From Rhizobium indicum (GTDB lineage: Bacteria; Pseudomonadota; Alphaproteobacteria; Rhizobiales; Rhizobiaceae), in contig NZ_CP054022.1 in the NCBI RefSeq assembly GCF_005862305.2, positions 1,061,167 through 1,125,166 on the forward strand: a stretch of DNA of 64,000 nucleotides, given 5' to 3'. How positions within the stretch are numbered: position 1 is the first letter of the stretch; every line of letters begins with the position of its first letter. Below the pieces are notes generated by a model that saw only the letters and a program-made list of their open reading frames with translations, ran no database searches and was not told the origin of the DNA. The position numbers were made by a program, and so were the translations under genes. Shown here in pieces: positions 1 through 8,353 of this stretch.

Positions 1-432
1 CTGCTTGATTGAACGCACCTCTCCGCGGTCTCGAGCGACGGCGCTTGGTCGAAACCAGTTGAAGCAATTTTGCGAATTGTTTGCTCTCTTCTGCTGCGCA
101 TAAAGCAGAACGAAACCGCGCTCTTTCGCGAGCTTGGAGAACCCGGTCGCGACATCCAGGCTTTCGGGGGTCTGACCGCAGCCATGAAGCAGGACGACAA
201 GCGCGGGGTTCTTCGGCAGCCGCGTCGTCGGAACGAAGGATTTCATCACCAGGCGGCCCGGATTGCTTCCAAACGCGGTTGTCTCGACCAAAATCGGTTT
301 CGCCGGACGGGATGTGGAGGTTGTGCGTTTCGGTTTGGTTCGGGTCGCTTCGACAGCTTTCCCGATCAGCTTGCCGATTTTCTTTTGGACTCTGAAGGCC
401 TTTACTAGCGATCTGCCGAAACTGAACTTCAT
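1..432 (-). CDS. PHB depolymerase-family esterase, N-terminal part (runs off the left edge)
   Basis: The reverse strand reads from an ATG at 432 without interruption to the window edge, about 144 residues. A basic N-terminal stretch of about 50 residues is followed by the alpha/beta-hydrolase start: a strand reading ALVVLLHGCGQTPESLD, the oxyanion-hole HGCGQ of LpqC/PHB-depolymerase-like esterases, then FNWFRPSAVARDRGEV, a typical sequence before the nucleophile elbow. The family hydrolyses ester bonds of polyhydroxybutyrate or related acyl esters; the true substrate is unknown. The catalytic triad lies outside the window. A second, broken copy is at 16836-17856. Here the run of G's in the homopolymer at about 168 has five bases and keeps the frame, while the other copy has four. 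The start overlaps the end of a NUDIX remnant, as in the second copy. Confidence 0.75.
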   Translation of the reverse strand, partial: MKFSFGRSLVKAFRVQKKIGKLIGKAVEATRTKPKRTTSTSRPAKPILVETTAFGSNPGRLVMKSFVPTTRLPKNPALVVLLHGCGQTPESLDVATGFSKLAKERGFVLLYAQQKRANNSQNCFNWFRPSAVARDRGEVRSIKQ

Positions 433-478
433 ACGTCAAGGTCCTCAACCTGCGATAGGAGCGTTCTCAGACCGGCTG
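1..478. repeat. Left copy of a direct repeat (NUDIX end plus esterase start)
   Basis: Bases 1 to about 478 align with 17433 to about 17905 in the same orientation. Identity is very high in the first about 300 bases (four mismatches in the first 110) and falls towards the right end, with small indels. The repeat continues beyond the window on the left. Direct repeats this close could recombine and delete or amplify the 17.4 kb between them. Confidence 0.75.
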
Positions 479-560
479 CGCGGCGTGGCGCCCGCGTACT
501 GTTCGGTTCGCGGCTCTCGACGTGTCCTTTGGAATGCCCCATCGGCGGCTGCGGCTGCCG
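429..560 (-). pseudogene. NUDIX hydrolase remnant (decayed duplicate of 17853-18308)
   Basis: The reverse strand just upstream of the esterase carries the C-terminal end of a NUDIX protein (GLRTLLSQVEDLDV and a TGA overlapping the esterase ATG). Further upstream, after an internal deletion of roughly 230 bases, is a piece that matches the WGIPKGHVE region of the intact NUDIX gene at 17853-18308, itself with a one-base frameshift. The middle of the NUDIX box is missing, so it cannot be functional. Confidence 0.6.
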
Positions 561-594
561 GTCCAATGGAACCACGCGGGACCATTGTTGTTCC

Positions 595-897
595 CTAGAT
601 CTTGGCTTTCCTGCCAGCGTCGCTAGAAGAAAGGAACTTGGTCGTCACTGAGACGCTGTTTTCATCAAGCCACCGCGTCTTCTTCTTCGCCACGATTTGC
701 TTGGAGGGGGCGCTCGTGGCGCGGTAACTGCCGGCGTCGACGATAGTCAGCAGCGATTTGAAGGCCGCCGATCCGCAGTTCTCGAAAGCGATTTCGCGAA
801 TGAGACCTTCGCCGGAAGACGGTGCCCCCGGGGCTCGGGGCGTGCGTGATGAGCGAGATCGCGTCGGTGGCGTATTTGTCATAGGGCTAATCGACAA
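595..897 (-). CDS. Hypothetical protein, doubtful
   Basis: A 100-residue reading frame. The C-terminal two thirds (from about residue 35) has a coding-like composition, basic and rich in Ser, Thr and Lys; the first 30 residues look random and overlap the AI-2E transporter remnant on the other strand. I recognise no domain. It may be the surviving end of a gene whose start was lost at the same junction that truncated its neighbour. Confidence 0.25.
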   Translation of the reverse strand: MSISPMTNTPPTRSRSSRTPRAPGAPSSGEGLIREIAFENCGSAAFKSLLTIVDAGSYRATSAPSKQIVAKKKTRWLDENSVSVTTKFLSSSDAGRKAKI

Positions 898-1099
898 TCT
901 GCTGCGTCCGCCACTGGTGGTCCAGGGGACGCGGCTCCCCGACTATGTGGTGTTGATCTCAACGGTCGGCGGCATCTCCCTGTTCGGCATCAATGGCTTC
1001 GTCATTGGCCCCCTGATTGCAGCCTTGTTTATCGCGGCATGGTCGCTTTTCGCCGAACAGCAGAGCGCTGAGAGAGCAAAGTCCACGGATATAGAATGA
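863..1099 (+). pseudogene. AI-2E family transporter, C-terminal remnant
   Basis: The frame encodes the last about 75 residues of a PerM/AI-2E-family membrane permease: the motif GLIDNLLRP, then PDYVVLISTVGG, a Gly-rich FGINGFVIGP and a last hydrophobic helix ending in LFAEQQ. These are the conserved final two helices of a family normally about 350 residues long. No start or upstream transporter sequence precedes it; the frame upstream is unrelated. This is a truncated remnant, presumably left by a deletion or recombination. Confidence 0.7.
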
Positions 1100-1224
1100 C
1101 AGTTCCACAGGTTCCCGGCACTTTAGGACGGGAGTGACAACGCGCAGGTGGTCGGAGAGCTCGCGAACCTGTGTGATAGATGTGGTGGCTCGGCTAATGC
1201 CGATGCCCTGATTCGAGAGCACTC

Positions 1225-2088
1225 ATGTCGAAAATCCGTATCCACCATCGCACGATCTATCGCTACCGCTATGCGGTCAATCTCAGGCCTCACCGGCTGA
1301 TGTTGAGGCCGCGCGAGAGCCCCGATCTCCGGCTGCTGTCGCATGAGGTCTCGATAACACCACAGGCCCAGGTCAGTTGGGCGATCGATGTATTCGGCAA
1401 CGCCGTTGCCACCGCGGTTTTCAGCGACATGACCGATGTCCTGACCGTCGACAGCGTCGCCTTGGTCGACCTCACCGCCGCAGCATGGCCGGTCTTTGCT
1501 ATTGCAGGCTCCGCGCTCACCTTTCCATTCCGCTATTCGGACGAGGAATGGACCGATCTCGGCGCGCTGACGGCTCGGCAGTATGCCGACCCGTCCCAGC
1601 AACTTCAGCGGTGGGCACAAGGATTTGTCGCAAGCAATTCGACAGACACGCTCTCGCTTCTGAAGGACATAAGCGCTGGGGTGTCTTCATCGATCTCCTA
1701 TCAAAGCCGCGAGGCGGAAGGCACACAGACGCCAACCCAGACGTTGGATCGTGGTCGGGGATCGTGCCGCGACTTTGCAGTGCTGTTTGCCGAAGCCGTT
1801 CGAGCCCTAGGTTTTGGAGCGCGTATCGTGTCGGGATACCTGTCCAATCCTGATCAAATATTGCTCGGTTCGCAGGATCAGGGCTCGACCCATGCCTGGG
1901 TCGAGGTATTCGTTCCCGGCGGCGGATGGATCACGTTCGATCCGACCAACCGCAGCATGGGCGGGGCCAATCTCATCCCTGTCGCCGTCACCCGCGATAT
2001 CGCGCAATCCGTGCCCGTCGCCGGCAGCTTCGTCGGTGCGTCCGATGCATTCATATTGATGGACGTGGAGGTCGAGGTGTCCGCGTGA
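1225..2088 (+). CDS. Transglutaminase-like cysteine protease family protein
   Basis: A 287-residue protein with the bacterial transglutaminase N-terminal beta domain (opening IRIHHRTIYRYRYAV, about residues 4-90) followed by the transglutaminase-like core (about 150-250). The triad is visible: Cys181 in GSCRDFA, His223 in STHAWVEV and Asp239 in FDPTN. Such proteins are usually cytoplasmic; most act as peptidases or amidases rather than true cross-linking enzymes, and the substrate here is unknown. Full length for the family. The C-terminal tail (VTRDIAQSVPVAGSFVG) matches a remnant at 4119-4232, so a second copy once existed nearby. Confidence 0.85.
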   Translation: MSKIRIHHRTIYRYRYAVNLRPHRLMLRPRESPDLRLLSHEVSITPQAQVSWAIDVFGNAVATAVFSDMTDVLTVDSVALVDLTAAAWPVFAIAGSALTFPFRYSDEEWTDLGALTARQYADPSQQLQRWAQGFVASNSTDTLSLLKDISAGVSSSISYQSREAEGTQTPTQTLDRGRGSCRDFAVLFAEAVRALGFGARIVSGYLSNPDQILLGSQDQGSTHAWVEVFVPGGGWITFDPTNRSMGGANLIPVAVTRDIAQSVPVAGSFVGASDAFILMDVEVEVSA

Positions 2089-2120
2089 GCTTCGCAGCAG
2101 CCCCACGAGGATTTAGTCGT

Positions 2121-2276
2121 CTAGCCATTCGCACGGAGCACGACCTTAACGAGACTGTCTTCCATCACCATGGGAACGGGAGCCTCGACCTCGAGGTAAA
2201 GCCGATCGATAGTGGCCGCCAGCGGTTCGCCGGTGGCGATCATCTCATGGATGAAATTCTGCAACGCGAGGATCAT
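2121..2276 (-). CDS. Small hypothetical protein (51 aa)
   Basis: The reverse strand has a coding-like frame whose first ATG is at 2276 and which ends at TAG 2121. The peptide is acidic-amphipathic with a run reading LALQNFIHEMIATGEP and ending VVLRANG. The open frame continues about 30 codons upstream of the ATG without another clear start, so the N-terminus may be truncated. No family recognised. Confidence 0.35.
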   Translation of the reverse strand: MILALQNFIHEMIATGEPLAATIDRLYLEVEAPVPMVMEDSLVKVVLRANG

Positions 2277-2522
2277 CGGTTCATTTCTATGGGAGGAAAA
2301 CAGCTCAACAAGGTGGCCTTCAGATGAAGTTGCCTGCTGTCGATCCGAGCGAGAACCATCGGGCCGGCGGCTCGCTATGCAGGCGAGCGTTAAACACGAT
2401 CCCTTACTAAATGCTTACTTTATCGGAACCGGAATCAAATTATCGCCGGGAGGTTGTATCGACGCCCCCAATTCTTTCTGAGTTCCGGCATCGTGTCGCG
2501 AATGTGCCGACGACAGATAGTT

Positions 2523-2927
2523 TCAAGCGGACTGCACGGCTTTCTCGACATCCTGGGCAGAGTGGCCCGTCAGATCCTTGGAGATTTCCAGAAGCAGTTT
2601 GGCGGAAAGGAACTTGTGATAATGCTTTCGCAGTTCGCCCAGTGAACGCGGCGCCGAAATGACCACGAGATTGACAATACCGCCCTCCAACACCTGCTTG
2701 TTGAGGTATTGAGCGACACCAGCGGAAAATCCGTCTTCCGACATCTGGCTTTCATCCGGGTTCGCCGAGGTGCTTCCGTGGCGACCACCCGAGCCTTTGG
2801 CTTCGTCGTCTATGGAAATGTCAGGCAGTGCGGTTAGACTGAGTTCGGAGCCAGTCCCGGTGTTGCGATAGAGGTCTAGTTTCTCACCGTCGGTCACGGC
2901 GACGACTGTACCTTGCGGAAGTATCAT
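2523..2927 (-). CDS. Host attachment (AtsE-like) family protein
   Basis: From the ATG at 2927 the protein is 134 residues, the normal size for the host-attachment family first described in Agrobacterium plant-attachment work. Features are the opening MILPQGTVVAVTDGEKLDLY, a Gly/Ser/His-rich stretch (GSGGRHGSTSANP) about residues 45-60, and the conserved ISAPRSLGELRKHYHK block (about 90-105), ending in TGHSAQDVEKA. The fold is of the eRF1/Pelota type; its biochemical role is not established. The open frame continues upstream to 3149, but family length and a GGGAAA ribosome site before 2927 favour the shorter start. Confidence 0.8.
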   Translation of the reverse strand: MILPQGTVVAVTDGEKLDLYRNTGTGSELSLTALPDISIDDEAKGSGGRHGSTSANPDESQMSEDGFSAGVAQYLNKQVLEGGIVNLVVISAPRSLGELRKHYHKFLSAKLLLEISKDLTGHSAQDVEKAVQSA

Positions 2928-3158
2928 TGGATTTCCCATGAAGTTGGCTCGAGCCGCTTCACGAGGAATTTCGCGAACGACGAGAACGTCGCGTTTTCCG
3001 CGAAGAAGTACTAGAGACGGCGATTGTGGCTTTTCGACGCGAATTGGTTCTCCCGGCCAAGCACATCGCCACATCGCCCGCACCATATGCCGCAAACGCG
3101 GAGGTGCGCCCTTCCCGATCGTTAGCTTCCCGCCATATTTAGTGGGCACGCTGACGCG

Positions 3159-3497
3159 CTACTGGGCGGTGAAGAACGTCAGCAGAACCTTGCCCTTGTC
3201 GCCGAGCAAGCATACGAACCTGTCCGGCTTTCCGGTCTTTTCCTTCCGGGCGATGTAGGCCTCTCCAAGAATGACGGTCTTCACGGCAACATCCTCGACT
3301 TTCGTATCAGACTTGCTGATGGCGAGGCTTTCCATGTCCATGACAAGATCCGTGATCTCCGGTGAACGCTCCCGAAGGGCGAGAAGGCCTGTGTTCTTGC
3401 AGGCGTTGACTGCCGGATCCTCAGCTGCCTGGGCAGATGCGTTTTCTGTAAGGAGACCGACAAGGACGGCCGCAACGGCGAGTGCTACACTTTTCAT
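3159..3497 (-). CDS. Small exported protein of unknown function
   Basis: 112 residues with a clear Sec signal peptide (MKSVALAVAAVLVGLLTENASAQA, cleavage expected near residue 23). The mature part has two cysteines (CKNTG and FVCLLG), possibly forming a disulfide in the periplasm. The ending GKVLLTFFTAQ suggests a beta strand. No domain recognised. It lies between the host-attachment gene and csbD on the same strand, but a terminator at 3514-3541 separates it from csbD, so it probably has its own promoter. Confidence 0.65.
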   Translation of the reverse strand: MKSVALAVAAVLVGLLTENASAQAAEDPAVNACKNTGLLALRERSPEITDLVMDMESLAISKSDTKVEDVAVKTVILGEAYIARKEKTGKPDRFVCLLGDKGKVLLTFFTAQ

Positions 3498-3513
3498 GGT
3501 CGTTTCTTTCGTT

Positions 3514-3541
3514 AAAAAAAGCCCGCGACCAGCGCGGGCTT
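3514..3541 (-). terminator. Rho-independent terminator after csbD
   Basis: Read on the reverse strand, a seven-base-pair GC stem (AGCCCGC / GCGGGCT, 3520-3540) is followed at once by seven T's. This is the orientation and position expected for transcripts ending after the csbD gene at 3569-3760. Confidence 0.8.
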
Positions 3542-3568
3542 AAAGTGAACTTGAGTGCTCGAATGTGG

Positions 3569-3760
3569 CTATGCCTTATCGACGACCTTTTTCACGGCAT
3601 CCTTGACGTCGCCCTTGGCAACCTGGGCCTTGCCCTTGGCTTCCTGAACGGCACCCTTTGCCTGTTCCTCGTGATTATCAACGGCTTTGCCCGCGGCCTG
3701 CCGCGCCTTGCCGGCGACTTCGTTCGTGGTTCCCTTAATCTTGTCTGCAGTGCTTCCCAT
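3569..3760 (-). CDS. CsbD family stress protein
   Basis: A 63-residue hydrophilic helical protein of the CsbD family: it opens GSTADKIKGTTNEVAGKARQ and continues as Lys/Ala/Glu-rich repeats ending VKKVVDKA. CsbD-like proteins are abundant under general stress in many bacteria; the mechanism is unknown. The ATG at 3760 is preferred over one at 3766 because AAGGAG directly abuts the first and sits six bases before the second. A strong terminator follows. In rhizobia such genes are often under the EcfG general stress response, but I find no convincing promoter match here. Confidence 0.85.
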   Translation of the reverse strand: MGSTADKIKGTTNEVAGKARQAAGKAVDNHEEQAKGAVQEAKGKAQVAKGDVKDAVKKVVDKA

Positions 3761-3883
3761 AATCATCTCCTTCGTTTTGCTGAAATGAAAGTCATAGAAC
3801 CGCTATTCGTTCCCAGCGTTAACGCCCCTCCACAACGATTGCTCATTCGAAGCCGTGCAAAGGGGAAGTCAGCAGGCGAGACA

Positions 3884-4057
3884 TCACCTGATACCCCAAG
3901 CGATCAGCTTGAGGGGAATCGCTCCAGCGCGGGACACGGGGAGACCGAGAGCATCACTTTCATCGCTCTTGTTCATCCGCACCGACAATGCGGCTTTAGC
4001 ATGCCAGGCATCGATGCAGACGACAGGAAGATCGATCCGCTTGAGTTCGTGCCACAG
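3884..4057 (-). pseudogene. IS110-family transposase remnant
   Basis: The reverse strand encodes [20 protein letters not shown] followed by [20 protein letters not shown]. This is the DEDD RuvC-like segment of IS110-family transposases, including the invariant DA.HAKAAL and NK.D..DA motifs. Homology stops near 3941, where the frame continues briefly into unrelated sequence to a TGA. Only about 40 residues of a roughly 340-residue enzyme remain, so this is a fossil. It abuts a transglutaminase fragment, which it may once have interrupted. Confidence 0.7.
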
Positions 4058-4118
4058 TCAGCTCGACATCGCGCTGACATGCAGTGAGGCCTGTGGTGAA
4101 GTGGCTGGGAAACCGCCG

Positions 4119-4232
4119 TCAACTGCAGCGGTTCGTGATATCACGCAAGCAGTGCGGATTTCCGGCGGCTTCATCGGCGCGGCCAAAACCTTTGTGTCGA
4201 TGAGTGTCGTGGTCGAGGTTTCTGAACTGTGA
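4119..4232 (+). pseudogene. Transglutaminase C-terminal remnant
   Basis: The forward frame ends AAVRDITQAVRISGGFIGAA and then VSMSVVVEVSEL before the stop. This parallels the C-terminus of the intact transglutaminase at 1225-2088 (VTRDIAQSVPVAGSFVGASD and DVEVEVSA). No catalytic core precedes it; instead an IS110 remnant lies immediately upstream. It is the tail of a second, destroyed transglutaminase gene. Confidence 0.6.
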
Positions 4233-4274
4233 CAGTCCCTGAGCCTCCGATCGGAAAAGGTTTCGATCATCATT

Positions 4275-5539
4275 TTAGTGAACTGAACGCGCCGGTGGCC
4301 GCCGAGCGGCTCGGGACCTTCGACCATCGATCCATCTCATCGTGGGAGTAACCGCGATACCGTGCACCACGATCGAAACAAGGATGATCAGGAGCACTGT
4401 CGCCCAGACGGTCTGGACGTTCTCGAACTCGGCTTGACCCGTGGCGTATGCGAGATAATAGATCGACCCAAGCCCTCTGATGCCGAAGACGGCGATAATC
4501 ACAGTTTCGCCGGGCGAATGTCCGGCTCCGAGTAAACTCAGCCAGCCGATGATTGGACGGACGAACGCGATCGCCAAAACGACGAAGGCTGAGACCCGCC
4601 AATCGATACCTGCCAGAAGCTGCCCGCTAGCCGCGATTGACCCGAGGCAGACAAGGAGTACCATCATCAGCAAACGTTCTATTTGCTCCGCGAAATCATG
4701 AAGCTGCTCGTGAAAATCGTGGTCTCGTTCACTCGCTCTGAACGCGATCGCCGCAAGGAACACGGCGACGAAGCCGTAGCCACCGATTAGTTGAGTCAAC
4801 CCATACGTGGTGAAGGTCATTCCAAGAGCGACGAAGCCGTCCTGCGTTTTTGCGAGGCTGCTTCCCATCATCCTGAACGACAAAAAACCGAAAGCCTTCC
4901 CCAGCGCCCATCCCATAAAGGCGCCTGCGGCCAGTCTCCAGAACACGTCAAGAAATGCCCAATGTTGCAACAGGGAGACGCCCTCCTTCGCGGCAAGCGC
5001 CAGGGCGATGGCAAGGTGGACGAACGGGAAGCTCAAGCCGTCGTTAAGCCCTGCTTCGGAGGTTAGCGCAAAACGGACCTCGTCCTCCTCTCCTGTCTGC
5101 GGTGGCCCGACCTGCACATCGCTGGCGAGGACCGGATCGGTCGGGGCAAGGCAGGCGCCGAGCAAAAGAGCAGAAGCCCCTCCGAGACCCAGTATCCATG
5201 ACCCGAGGAATGCGAGTGCGACGATGGTCAGCGGCATGGCTATCCCGAGAAGTCGCCATGTCGTCATCCACGGCTTCCATCCGATCGGACGGTCGAGTTT
5301 AAGCCCTGCACCCATCAGCGCGACGATGACGACGATCTCGGTCATCCGCTCGGTGAATGCGCGATTCTCCAGAGGATTGAAACGCGGCAGAAGTGGGAAC
5401 GGCGACCATGCAAGCACCGCGCCAATGGCCAGACAGGCGATTGGAAGAGACAGGGGCATACGTTTCATCACCATCGGCAACCAGGCCGTCAGAGCACGAC
5501 AACGCCAAGGATTGTTAGGGTGATGATATAAAGGTCCAT
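4275..5539 (-). pseudogene. CPA1-type Na+/H+ antiporter with an N-terminal frameshift
   Basis: A cation:proton antiporter of the NhaP/CPA1 type with about 12 hydrophobic segments and family motifs such as LGACLAPTDPVLASDVQ, LTSEAGLNDGLSFPF (the ion-binding ND pair) and GIRGLGSIYYLAYA. The reading frame open from 5480 lacks the first helix. Its natural start is an ATG at 5539 (MDLYIITLTILGVVVL), which hits TGA after 16 codons because one base is missing near 5497; restoring one C gives the expected LLTAWLP join. Either the gene is inactive, or translation begins internally at TTG 5480 or ATG 5474 and yields a protein without the first helix. A sequencing error in this spot would also explain it. 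Confidence 0.75.
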
Positions 5540-5827
5540 TCAGTCCGGTTTCTCGAGGGTCGCTTTCTTACGCTCTAGCACACCGGGGCGAGCGACGTCC
5601 GGCGACAATCGGTTTCCAGCGACCAGGGCCAAGGCGCTCCCGCGCCTTTCGTTGTTTACTGAACGTTCTTAATTTCACTCAGCTAATCGGCGAGAATGAT
5701 ACTTAAGGCAGATGATGCTTAGGGAAAGTCGGACTTAAGTCGGGCTAACAACCTTAGAAGTCACTACTCATATATTAGCTTGAGGTCACGTGTAGGGTCC
5801 GCGAGGGGGGCGGAACGGGAGGAAGAT

Positions 5828-6100
5828 ATGAAGTTCAGCTCTGACTGCTACGGCCATGAACAGTACGGTTCACAAGGCCATAGTTCGGCGTCGACTATCG
5901 CGACGATCGAAGCAGCCCTTTCCGCCGATTCGAACATCGACAACCGTGCCATCCAGATCAGGATGCTCGGCCCTGTCGTCCTGCTCGAAGGCTACATAAC
6001 AAACACTGCAGACCGCGAGAGAGCCATCTCGCTTGCGGCGATGATCGTCGGCCAGGAGAACGTCCAAGACCGGATGTTGAGCCGTTTCCCCATGCAGTAG
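5828..6100 (+). CDS. BON domain protein
   Basis: A 90-residue protein with one BON domain (about residues 20-85): STIATIEAALSADSNIDNRA, a central VVLLEGYITNTADRERAISL and a final helix. BON domains bind phospholipid surfaces and occur in osmotic-shock proteins such as OsmY. No signal peptide is visible, so the location is uncertain. The ATG at 5828 has a strong ribosome site (GGGAGGAAG). The in-frame upstream ATG at 5780 lacks one. About 290 bases without a gene separate it from the divergent antiporter and must hold both promoters. Confidence 0.75.
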   Translation: MKFSSDCYGHEQYGSQGHSSASTIATIEAALSADSNIDNRAIQIRMLGPVVLLEGYITNTADRERAISLAAMIVGQENVQDRMLSRFPMQ

Positions 6101-6163
6101 CCCAGTTCCTCTGTTTGACGGTTTGGCCCCCAGCGGAACCGACCGCATCAAAAGAGGAAACAG

Positions 6164-6362
6164 ATGAATATCAACGCAGTAGGAATTGCCGTTGTTGGCA
6201 TCGACGTTGCCTTTGCGCAGTCGTCGGTGGCTCGTCGCCGGCGCGGCAGGTAGAGTCATTGATCCGCCGCCGCAAAAGGTGGTGACCTATGTTCAGCAGG
6301 CTCCGGCCCCGACCAGGCGGGTCATGGTGAAGGAGAAGGTCGTCGTCGGACAGCCCCTGCCG
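6164..6362 (+). pseudogene. DUF1236-type exported protein, broken
   Basis: The start ATG at 6164 begins a signal-peptide-like stretch ending in FAQSS, which soon meets a stop. In another frame the sequence continues with PPPQKVVTYVQQAPAPTRRV and VVGQPLP, the hallmark repeat of rhizobial DUF1236 secreted proteins. The glycine-rich middle expected between the two parts is gone. After GQPLP the homology ends abruptly near 6362, exactly where a truncated reverse-strand gene begins. It has at least two lesions and is not functional. Confidence 0.6.
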
Positions 6363-6490
6363 AGACCGTCGTCGGCATTGCGCAGCCGCAGCGCGGCCCG
6401 GCGAAGCATGATCTGGAGATCCGGCCGGGAGATATCTGCAATTCGATCGGCGGCATCTTCGAGTAATGTCGTGGTCTCGGGCGAGGTCAT
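6362..6490 (-). pseudogene. Truncated small hypothetical gene
   Basis: From ATG 6490 the reverse strand reads a coding-like segment of about 43 residues (PETTTLLEDAADRIADIS followed by LQIMLRRAALRLRNADD). It then runs into the antisense of the DUF1236 remnant, so its natural C-terminus is lost at the breakpoint near 6362. Function unknown. Confidence 0.45.
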
Positions 6491-6675
6491 GAGTTTACTC
6501 CCCTATCCGTTTAGTCTTGTCGGCCGGGAAGGATCAATGGATCAGCTTTGGTGCGTCTTCAATCTCTTCCAGTACGAGCCCCAAACTACATTCCTGTTCA
6601 GGCGAGCCAGTATGAGGCCCGACCGCTCAGCTATCTCGCCGGTGCGCCGGTCGAATATGGGTTTTGTTGCCTGCG

Positions 6676-6945
6676 CTATCTATCGCGACGCTTGTCACGT
6701 GCCCAATCCGCAGGTCGCAGATCGTCTCGCGGGTGCGCGATGCGGCGAACATACTCTCCGAGAACAGGGTCGGCGGTCAAATGCCTCTGAAACTGCACCT
6801 CGTCCATTCGGCCGGCGCGATAGGTGTTTACGATCTCTTCTTGGTGGGCGGTTAATGTTGACTGACCCCCACGCTCTGGCGGGACGACGCCTAGCCGGGT
6901 AGAAATAGCGACCGCAGTGCCATCTTTTTTCTCATTAACGTCCAT
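6676..6945 (-). CDS. Hypothetical protein (89 aa)
   Basis: An 89-residue hydrophilic protein with no signal peptide or membrane segment; a central stretch reads HQEEIVNTYRAGRMDEVQFQ and a basic tail ends DKRRDR. The ATG at 6945 is preceded by an excellent ribosome site (GGAGGAGAG), which supports a real gene. Upstream, on the reverse strand, GGAAC at 7059-7055 followed 16 bases later by AGTT is a weak match to the EcfG stress promoter. No family recognised. Confidence 0.55.
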   Translation of the reverse strand: MDVNEKKDGTAVAISTRLGVVPPERGGQSTLTAHQEEIVNTYRAGRMDEVQFQRHLTADPVLGEYVRRIAHPRDDLRPADWARDKRRDR

Positions 6946-7260
6946 CGCACTCTCCTCCGAGCGTGATCGCTCGCGGCATCATCAAGCTAGTGTTCTTGAT
7001 GGAGCGCCCGTGTCGCGATGGAGCACCAATGGATAACTTGACCATTGGCCGTTAGTTCCAGCGTCGCTCGCAGCAGATTTTCTTCGAAAAGACAATGAAT
7101 AGCGAAATTTCGTGGACGCTGGTGGTAGTCCTCACTCGCGGAAAAACTTAGAATCGGGTTTTATCGAGCGTCGGCTCGCCGGAGCCGGCGCGAGATTGTC
7201 ACCCGGGTCGGACCCCTTCGGCTTGGCCGCCTTCCGGCGTTTACGGCCAGCACGACGCTG

Positions 7261-8139
7261 ATATCTGTCGATCCGGCCGCAGTTGCCCTACCGTTCGACA
7301 CGAACACGCCATCCGCGTCAGTCGCACGCCTTCAAGTTCTGCTTGACCGTGCCGGAGCATCTCCAGGGGTCATCGATGGGCTAGATGGTGGAAATCTGCG
7401 GAGCGCGCTTGCAGCATTCGAATCCATGCATGGTCTCAATGTTGATGGCAAAATCGGGTCGCAGGTAATTGACGCCATTGATGACCCAAAGCAGGTCATT
7501 GGCAGTTACGTGATTACCGGCGAAGATATTTCGGTGGTTGTTGGTGCGATCCCCAAAGACTACGCGCAGATGGCACAGATGAAATATCTCGGCTATGCGA
7601 CTGTGACCGAAGGGCTGGCCGAACGGTTTCACATGGGCGAGGATTTTCTGAAAGCGCTCAATCCGAATGCACGATATGGCGAAGGCGAAACGATATTCGT
7701 TGCCGATCTTGGGGTAAACAAGACGGGCAAGGCGGTCAGGCTCGAAGTTGATAAAACGCAGGGCCAGGTCAGAGCGTATGCAGCTGACGACTCGTTGCTC
7801 GTTGCCTATCCTGCGACGATCGGAAGCGAAACAAACCCGTCACCATCCGGGACGCATACGGTCAAGACCGTTGCGCTAAACCCTGAGTATACTTACAATC
7901 CCAAGATCAATTTTCAACAGGGAAACAACAACAGCGTTCTAACACTCCCTCCCGGGCCTAATGGTCCGGTTGGAACGGTGTGGATCGACCTGTCCGAGCC
8001 AACCTTCGGAATTCACGGCACGCCGGAACCAAGCCGGATCGACAAGACAGGCTCGCATAGATGTGTTCGTTTGACTAATTGGGATGCGGAAGAACTTGCC
8101 AAATTGCTGACGAAAGACGTTTTGGTCGAATTCATGTAA
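7261..8139 (+). pseudogene. L,D-transpeptidase (YkuD) without a proper start
   Basis: The frame encodes a peptidoglycan-binding-like domain (from about 7315: VARLQVLLDRAGASPGVIDG), a LysM-like linker and a YkuD catalytic domain. The active-site block is FGIHGTPEPSRIDKTGSHRCVRLTN, with the catalytic His and Cys present but Arg in place of the usual second Gly of SHGC. YkuD enzymes make 3-3 cross-links or anchor proteins in peptidoglycan. The coding frame clearly extends to at least 7261, yet no ATG, GTG or TTG occurs in frame between the upstream stop at 7126 and ATG 7426. An ATG at 7094 in another frame starts a hydrophobic leader that soon stops. So the N-terminus is frameshifted; a product from 7426 would lack the export signal. 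Confidence 0.7.
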
Positions 8140-8353
8140 CTATGTCGGTTGGTTGGGGCTTTGTGCCGTGGGGGCCATGCCGGTATTGCTCCTGCTGCAT
8201 TGGGTGTTAGCTCCGGCGCCTTGATAGGAATCGAACCGGCGTTGGCTAATCGTATTTTGCGTAAGCAAGTGACAGATCACAGACTGCTGAATATGAGCTG
8301 TCGAGTATCATCTTCAGCGTAGGGAAACTCGGACCGGCATTGGAGAGCTTTTA

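Noticed and set aside
2928..3149. Extended N-terminus of the host-attachment protein
   Set aside because: The family begins at MILPQG; the extra 74 residues are basic and unconserved.
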